From: Embleya scabrispora DSM 41855
GTDB taxonomy: Bacteria > Actinomycetota > Actinomycetes > Streptomycetales > Streptomycetaceae
DNA: 64,000 nucleotides
Assembly: GCF_000372745.1 (NCBI RefSeq)
Contig: NZ_KB889675.1
Coordinates: 348,587-412,586, forward strand
Direction: 5' to 3'
Both the position numbers and the translations under genes were made by a program. The notes below the pieces were generated by a model. That model was not told the origin of the DNA, did not search any database, and saw nothing but the letters and a program-made list of their open reading frames with translations. Of this stretch, positions 59,142 to 64,000 are shown piece after piece. Within the stretch, counting starts at the first letter, position 1. Each line of letters opens with the position of its first letter.

Positions 59142-60491
59142 TCACATGCGCTCGAAGCCACGGAACAGTTCCCAGTCGGTGACCGCCGCGTCGTAGGCGG
59201 CGAGTTCGACCCGGGCGGCATTGGCGTAGTGCTCGACGACCTCGGTCCCGAACACCTCGAGCGCGAGCTTGCTCTTCTCCCACAGCGCCAGCGCCTCGCG
59301 CAGCGACGTGGGCACGTGTTGTCCGTTCGAGGCGTACGCGTTGCCCGCGTACGGCTCGGCCGGCTCCAGCCAGTGGTCCATGCCGTACAGACCGGCGCCG
59401 ATCATCGCGGCCACCGCGAGATAGGGGTTCACGTCGCCGCCGGGGACCCGGTTCTCCACCCGCAGACTCGCGTCGTGGCCGACCATGCGCAGCGCGCAGG
59501 TCCGGTTGTCGATCCCCCATTCGACCGCGGTCGGGGCGAAGGTGCCGGACTGGTAGCGCTTGTAGGAGTTGATGTTGGGCGCGTACAGGAGGGTGAACTC
59601 GCGCAGCGCGACGAGTTGCCCGGCCAGGAACTGGCTGCCGAGCCGGGACAGTCCGTGCGCGCCGGACCCGGCGAGGAGCGGCCGGCCGTCCGCCTCCTCG
59701 CGCAGCGACAGGTGGATGTGGCACGAGTTGCCCTCGCGCGCGTTGGGCTTGGCCATGAAGGTCAGGCTCATCCCCTCCTGCGCGGCGATCTCCTTGGCCC
59801 CGGTCTTGTAGACGCTGTGGTTGTCGCACGTACGCAACGCCTCGTCGTAGCGAAACGCGATCTCGTGCTGGCCGAGGTTGCACTCGCCCTTCGCGGATTC
59901 CACGTACATCCCGGCGTCGGCCATCTCGTTGCGGATCCGGCGCAGCAGCGGCTCGATCCGGCCGGTGCCCAGGATCGAGTAGTCGACGTTGTAGAGGTTG
60001 GCCGGGGTCAGATCGCGGTAGGCGCGGTGCCATGCCTCCTCGTAGGTGTCCCGGTAGACGCAGAACTCCAGCTCGGTGCCGACCATCGCGGTCCAGCCGC
60101 GCTCGGCGAGCCGCTCGGTCTGCGCCTTGAGGATCTGTCGCGGCGAGGCGGCCACCGGGCGTTCGTCGCCCCATTTCAGGTCCGCCTGGACCAGCGCCGC
60201 ACCCGGATTCCACGGCAGCAACCGCAGCGTGCGCAGGTCGGCGTGCAGCACGAAGTCGCCGTAGCCGCGGTCCCACGAACTCATGTCGAAGCCGTCGACG
60301 GTGTTCAGATCGACGTCCACGGCGAGCAGGTAGTCGCACGCCTCGGTGTGGTGCTCCAGCACCTCCTCCAGGAAGAACCGGGCCGACAACCGCTTGCCCT
60401 GCAACCGCCCCTGCATGTCGGTGAACGCGACCACGACGGTATCCACCTCGCGCGCCCGCACCAGTTCCCGCAACCGCTTCACTTCGAGCAC
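59142..60491 (-). CDS. Glutamine synthetase-like gamma-glutamyl-amine ligase (GlnA4-like)
   Basis: 449-aa homologue of type I glutamine synthetase. N-terminal VVVAFTDMQGRLQGKR, metal and ATP site segments VGTELEFCVY, VESAKGECNLGQHEIAFRYDEAL, EGNSCHIHLSL, NRTCALRMVGH and ENRVPGGDVNPYLAVA. The pattern is that of the Streptomyces GlnA4 subgroup, whose studied member glutamylates ethanolamine rather than ammonium; GlnA3 uses polyamines. The substrate here is inferred only. GTG at 60491 (MLEVKRL) has GGGGAGG 8 bases upstream; an ATG 14 codons earlier is an alternative. Confidence 0.85.
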   Translation of the reverse strand: MLEVKRLRELVRAREVDTVVVAFTDMQGRLQGKRLSARFFLEEVLEHHTEACDYLLAVDVDLNTVDGFDMSSWDRGYGDFVLHADLRTLRLLPWNPGAALVQADLKWGDERPVAASPRQILKAQTERLAERGWTAMVGTELEFCVYRDTYEEAWHRAYRDLTPANLYNVDYSILGTGRIEPLLRRIRNEMADAGMYVESAKGECNLGQHEIAFRYDEALRTCDNHSVYKTGAKEIAAQEGMSLTFMAKPNAREGNSCHIHLSLREEADGRPLLAGSGAHGLSRLGSQFLAGQLVALREFTLLYAPNINSYKRYQSGTFAPTAVEWGIDNRTCALRMVGHDASLRVENRVPGGDVNPYLAVAAMIGAGLYGMDHWLEPAEPYAGNAYASNGQHVPTSLREALALWEKSKLALEVFGTEVVEHYANAARVELAAYDAAVTDWELFRGFERM

Positions 60492-60670
60492 GATCCACGC
60501 CTCCCCGTCGATTCCGGCCATCCAAGCGCACATGGCCCTCCCAGCGGGGGATTTCCCCCCGTTGGGCCGGCCACGGGCGCGTACGTGGCGACGGCGATCG
60601 AGCGGGTGCGGCTCGAATTGCTCGTGCCGTTCGCGATCGGCATCGATCCGGCCTCGTTGCTGCGCCGAGG

Positions 60671-61648
60671 TCAGGGGCTCCGCGGCTCGGCAGGCCGTGT
60701 CGAGCGGCTGTATCGGGCGGCCAACATGCGTAGGTGGGCCACCAGTTCCGGGGGGTCGGTGACGTCGAAGTCGTGGCCGAGCATGCCCAGGTGCACGGCC
60801 AGGGTGTCGAGGGAGTCGGCGCCGGTGTCCAGCACGCAGGTGCCGGCGTCGATCGGCTCGACCGTGCCCACGGCCGGGTTGATCCGGTCCAGGACCTCGG
60901 CGGCGGGCGCGTGTACGACGACCCGGGCGCGGTGTCGCCAGGCGGCCGCGGAGACCTTGCCGGACACGTAGGTCGCCGCGTCGCCGTCCGGGTCCTCGCG
61001 CGGCGCGAACCTGGGGCCGGTCGGGGTGCGCGGGGTGATCCGGTCGACCCGGAAGGTGCGCCAGTCGTCGCGGTCCACGTCCCATGCCACCAGATACCAG
61101 CGGCGGCCCCAGTTGACCACGCGCTGCGGCTCGACGGTGCGCCGCGTGGCCGCGCCCGCGTGGTCGAGGTAGTCCAGCCGCAGCCGCTCGCGGTCCCGGC
61201 AGGCCGCGACCAGGACGGTGAGCACGTCGGTGTCCACCTTCGCGCTCGGTCCGTCCGCCGGCACCGGCACCGCGTACCGCTGCAATGTGCGCACCCGTCG
61301 GCGCAGCCGCGCCGGCAGCACCTGTTCCAGCTTGGCCAGTGCCTGTATCGAGGTCTCCTCCATGCCCGCCATCGCGCCTCGGGCAATCGTGTTCAGGCCG
61401 ATGGTGACCGCGACCGCCTCGTCGTCGGTCAGCAGCAGCGGCGGCATCGCGGCGCCGGCGGCCAGCCGATAGCCGCCGGTGGAGCCGCGCGTGGCATCGA
61501 CCGGATAGCCGAGCTCGCGCAGCCGCTCGACGTCCTTGCGGATCGTGCGTCCGGTCACGCTCAGGCGTTCGGCGAGTTCCGAGCCGGGCCACTCGCGCGG
61601 TGTCTGGAGCAGGGACAGCAGGCGCAACAAGCGCGCGGAGGTTTCCAA
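60671..61648 (-). CDS. WYL domain transcriptional regulator (YafY type)
   Basis: 325-aa regulator. N-terminal HTH (ELAERLSVTGRTIRKDVERLRELGYPVDATRGSTGGYRL) with the GSTGGYRL wing, then a WYL ligand-binding domain (WYLVAWDVDRDDWRTFRVDRI) and a WCX-like C-terminus. Divergent from the epoxide-hydrolase homologue with a 9-5-9 inverted repeat in between, so it probably controls both. WYL proteins respond to nucleic acid fragments or small ligands. ATG at 61648 is used; an upstream in-frame start eight codons earlier is weaker. Confidence 0.88.
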   Translation of the reverse strand: METSARLLRLLSLLQTPREWPGSELAERLSVTGRTIRKDVERLRELGYPVDATRGSTGGYRLAAGAAMPPLLLTDDEAVAVTIGLNTIARGAMAGMEETSIQALAKLEQVLPARLRRRVRTLQRYAVPVPADGPSAKVDTDVLTVLVAACRDRERLRLDYLDHAGAATRRTVEPQRVVNWGRRWYLVAWDVDRDDWRTFRVDRITPRTPTGPRFAPREDPDGDAATYVSGKVSAAAWRHRARVVVHAPAAEVLDRINPAVGTVEPIDAGTCVLDTGADSLDTLAVHLGMLGHDFDVTDPPELVAHLRMLAARYSRSTRPAEPRSP

Positions 61649-61670
61649 CATGTTCGCAGCCTGACGCCTC

Positions 61671-61693
61671 AATGGGAACGTAGTGTTCCTATT
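61671..61693. promoter_or_regulatory. Inverted-repeat operator between WYL regulator and hydrolase
   Basis: Half-sites AATGGGAAC and GTTCCTATT around a GTAGT centre, one mismatch. It overlaps the region upstream of TAGTCT (61701-61706), the likely -10 of the hydrolase gene, so bound regulator would block that promoter. Confidence 0.65.
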
Positions 61694-61713
61694 GGGATCC
61701 TAGTCTTCTTCTC

Positions 61714-62880
61714 ATGGAGAACAGCAGCAACACCGCAGCCGAGACCGTCGCCGACACCGCGATCCGCCCCTTCCGGGTCGAGATTTCGCAGGCCGATGTC
61801 GACGACCTGCGCGGCCGCCTGGCCCGCACCCGATGGGCCGTCGATGTCCCGGGCGTGGCCGGCTGGACGCGCGGGGTGCCCGCGGACTACCTGCGGGGCC
61901 TGGCCGACTACTGGGCGAACGGCTTCGACTGGCGCAAGGCGGAGGATCGACTGAACGAATTCCCGCAGTTCGTCACCGAGGTCGACGGCCAGGACATCCA
62001 CTTCGCGCACGTGCGTTCGGCCCGTGCGGACGCTCCCGCACTGTTGTTGATCCACGACTGGCCGGGCTCGTTCGTGCAGTTCGTCGACGTGATCGAGCCG
62101 CTGTCGCGTGACTTCCACGTCGTGGTCACCGACACCCCGGGGGTCGGCTTCTCCGGCCCCCTGTCCGGCCCCGGGTGGACCACCGGCCGGATCGCGGGCG
62201 CGTTCACCGAGCTGATGGCGCGGCTGGGCTATGCGCGCTACGGCGTACAGGGCAACGGCGGCGGCGCGTGGATCGCGGCGGAGATGGGTCGGATCGCGCC
62301 GGGGAACGTCATCGGGATCCACGTCAACGGCCTGGTCACCTTCCCGTCCGAGGACCCGGCCGACTTCGTCGGGTTGACCGAGGGCGAGCAGGGCAGGCTC
62401 GCCCGCCTCCAGGAGTTCCGGGACGACAAAATGGGCTTCAACGCGATCCAGTCGACCCGGCCGCAGACGCTCGCCTACGGTCTGCACGACTCCCCGGTCG
62501 GTCAGCTCGCGTGGATCGTGGAGAAGTTCAAGGAGTGGACGGACACCGCGAGCGAGTTGCCCGAGGACGCGGTGGATCGGGACACCCTGCTCACCAACAT
62601 CAGCCTGTACTGGTTCACCGGCACGGCCGGCTCCTCCGCCAACCTCTACTACGAGATGGCGCACGACCAGGGCGCGTGGGCACCCAAGGAGCGCGGCACG
62701 GTGCCGATGGCGGTGGCCGTCGCGCTCCCGCAGGACGTCGCGATCCGGCGGTTCGCGGAACGCGACCACAACGTGGTGCGCTGGACCGAGTTCGAGCGCG
62801 GTGGCAACTTCCTGTCGCTGGAACAGCCGGAGCTGCTGATCGGCGATGTCCGGGAGTTCTTCGCGGGTCTGGACCGGTAG
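61714..62880 (+). CDS. Epoxide-hydrolase homologue lacking catalytic Asp and His (probable pseudoenzyme)
   Basis: 388-aa alpha/beta-hydrolase with an N-terminal epoxide hydrolase (EHN) domain (RPFRVEISQADVDDLRGRLARTRW, FDWRKAEDRLNEFPQF). The oxyanion segment is HDWPGS (114-119; usually HGWPGS). At the nucleophile position the family's GGDWG is GNGGG (180-184), so the Asp is Gly. The catalytic His in the family's GGHF is Asn365 (ERGGNFLSLE). The reading frame is otherwise full length and intact. It may be a binding or sensing protein, or use different residues. The ATG is 7 bases after TAGTCT, suggesting a leaderless transcript controlled by the divergent WYL regulator. Confidence 0.8.
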   Translation: MENSSNTAAETVADTAIRPFRVEISQADVDDLRGRLARTRWAVDVPGVAGWTRGVPADYLRGLADYWANGFDWRKAEDRLNEFPQFVTEVDGQDIHFAHVRSARADAPALLLIHDWPGSFVQFVDVIEPLSRDFHVVVTDTPGVGFSGPLSGPGWTTGRIAGAFTELMARLGYARYGVQGNGGGAWIAAEMGRIAPGNVIGIHVNGLVTFPSEDPADFVGLTEGEQGRLARLQEFRDDKMGFNAIQSTRPQTLAYGLHDSPVGQLAWIVEKFKEWTDTASELPEDAVDRDTLLTNISLYWFTGTAGSSANLYYEMAHDQGAWAPKERGTVPMAVAVALPQDVAIRRFAERDHNVVRWTEFERGGNFLSLEQPELLIGDVREFFAGLDR

Positions 62881-63050
62881 GGCACAGCGCGCGGGGTTGG
62901 ACCGGGATGGCAGCGCGCGGGGTTGGACCGGTGGAGCAGCGCGCGAATTCGGGCGACAGCGCGCCGCCGAGCGGCCCCGGGGGCGACCGGGCCGCCGTGG
63001 GCGCGTGGTCCGGCCGCTTGCGAATTTGTGCGTGTTGGGCGGCTCGAAAC

Positions 63051-63084
63051 GACCGAAGGCCGCTTCCGGGTGGAAGCGGCCTTC
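63051..63084 (-). terminator. Terminator after tRNA-Ala
   Basis: Perfect 15-bp stem CCGAAGGCCGCTTCC with a 4-nt loop, about 10 bases past the tRNA 3' end on the minus strand, followed by TCGTTTCG. Confidence 0.8.
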
Positions 63085-63094
63085 GGGATTGCGG

Positions 63095-63167
<73 letters not shown>

Positions 63168-63178
63168 GCGGGAATACG

Positions 63179-63988
63179 TCACAAGTCTACCGGGTCGCCC
63201 GCAGTGCTCACGACCAAGGGGGGCCGCAGCGGCGGGGGCGTACGCAGCGGCCCGACCGTGCGCAGCAGCACCGCGGCGGTGAGGCCGCACAGCGCCGCGA
63301 ACAGGTGCCCGAAGTCCCAGATGCCGTGGTCCACGATCACCGGCAGGCCGACCGAGACGAACATCACCGCAGCGCCCGCGAGTCGGATCCAACCGGACAT
63401 GATCAGCACCGCCGCGGCGCACGAGCCGACCTCTACGTAGCTCACCCCGACGTCCGTCGCGAACGCGATCTTGTCCGGGAGGCGGCCCGCCTCGATCGCG
63501 CCCTTCTCCACCGCGGCGGTCAGCAGCGACCCGAACACGTGCCCGCTCGCACCGATCAGCAACATCCTGGGCGACCCGTAGCGGCGTTCCGCCCAGGCCA
63601 CCACGGTGCCGAACACGACCACGTAGCCGGCCAGTCCCGAACCGTGGTCGGCGACCCAGAACGCGCTGGTGAGCAGCGCCTCCAGCGGATCGTCGCCGAG
63701 TCGGAGCAGGTTGGTGCTGTTCAACTTGGTGAGCAGGTCGATCAGCCGGGGCGGCGACGTGCGTTGCACGACCGTGGACGCGGTGAAGATGGCGATGTAG
63801 GTGAAGGTCATCGGCGCGGACAACACCCACACGTGCAGCTGGGCGGTCCACGGGCTCAACACACGCACGCAGCGCCGGGCCCAGGCCCAGCGGCGGGCGA
63901 GGCCACGCAGGACGTACCACGCGACGGCGAGGCCCAGGCCGAGTCCGACAGTCACCGGGGGCGGGTGCCCGCGGGGGGTGGGGGGCAA
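63179..63988 (-). CDS. Rhomboid-like membrane protein (possibly cut by the window edge)
   Basis: At least 269 aa with about six membrane helices. A segment LIGASGHVFGSLLTA resembles the rhomboid serine motif (GxSG), and GIWDFGHLFAALCG carries a candidate catalytic His, so a serine intramembrane protease is plausible. The family is the rhomboid-like group common in streptomycetes. The first in-window start is a TTG at 63988 followed by Pro-rich sequence; a GTG at VTVGLGLG is also possible, and the gene might begin beyond 64000. Confidence 0.7.
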   Translation of the reverse strand: MPPTPRGHPPPVTVGLGLGLAVAWYVLRGLARRWAWARRCVRVLSPWTAQLHVWVLSAPMTFTYIAIFTASTVVQRTSPPRLIDLLTKLNSTNLLRLGDDPLEALLTSAFWVADHGSGLAGYVVVFGTVVAWAERRYGSPRMLLIGASGHVFGSLLTAAVEKGAIEAGRLPDKIAFATDVGVSYVEVGSCAAAVLIMSGWIRLAGAAVMFVSVGLPVIVDHGIWDFGHLFAALCGLTAAVLLRTVGPLRTPPPLRPPLVVSTAGDPVDL

Positions 63989-64000
63989 TCTTGTGTGGGG

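Overview
The window is a very GC-rich actinobacterial chromosome segment, most likely from a streptomycete-type organism (Streptomyces, Kitasatospora, Embleya or a relative). This rests on the strong G/C bias at third codon positions, frequent GTG/TTG starts, leaderless-looking promoters, and a run of housekeeping genes in an order typical of Streptomyces chromosomes: zur, uppS, recO, leuA, era, ybeY, phoH, rnz, rsmE, dnaJ, hrcA, hemW, lepA, rpsT, holA, comEC, comEA, degV, leuS. The genus is an inference. I saw no insertion sequence, prophage, integrase, CRISPR array or rRNA.

Layout. 0-5 kb: Zur regulator, a lipoprotein, a permease/TIGR03943 pair that looks metal-related, uppS and recO. 5-9 kb: a zinc-ribbon protein, a TauD-type dioxygenase behind a perfect palindrome, and leuA behind a leucine-rich leader peptide. 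9-20 kb: a nearly unbroken minus-strand housekeeping block ending in dnaJ-hrcA, with a CIRCE element upstream. 20-31 kb: an accessory block with an MBL hydrolase, a DUF3097 protein, and a five-gene operon (lipoprotein, two permeases, fused ATPase, sulfatase) preceded by a small ORF resembling the cysteine-type leader peptides of actinobacterial sulfur genes. A WGR/WD40-type protein and a Uma2 protein follow. 32-40.6 kb: phenylalanine hydroxylase, divergent from an operon of three different dynamin-like GTPases plus a C39-like cysteine-protease protein. This is the most unusual part of the window. 40.7-58 kb: hemW, a fatty acyl-CoA ligase, lepA, rpsT, holA, comEC, comEA, degV and leuS, the last behind a second leucine leader peptide and a clear terminator. 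58-64 kb: a YhhN membrane protein, a GlnA4-like glutamine synthetase homologue, a WYL regulator divergent from an epoxide-hydrolase homologue that has lost catalytic residues, tRNA-Ala(GGC), and a rhomboid-like protein at the edge.

How the genes fit together. Two leucine genes, leuA and leuS, each have a short upstream ORF with consecutive Leu codons, which suggests ribosome-mediated attenuation of both leucine synthesis and charging. The ABC-sulfatase operon plausibly imports a sulfate ester and releases sulfate in the cytoplasm, since the sulfatase has no signal peptide. The GTPase operon has GTGA/ATGA-type or short gene junctions and pairs two paddle-bearing (probably membrane-associated) GTPases with one that lacks a clear membrane segment and with a candidate protease. 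Its role is unknown; membrane remodelling or defence are hypotheses only.
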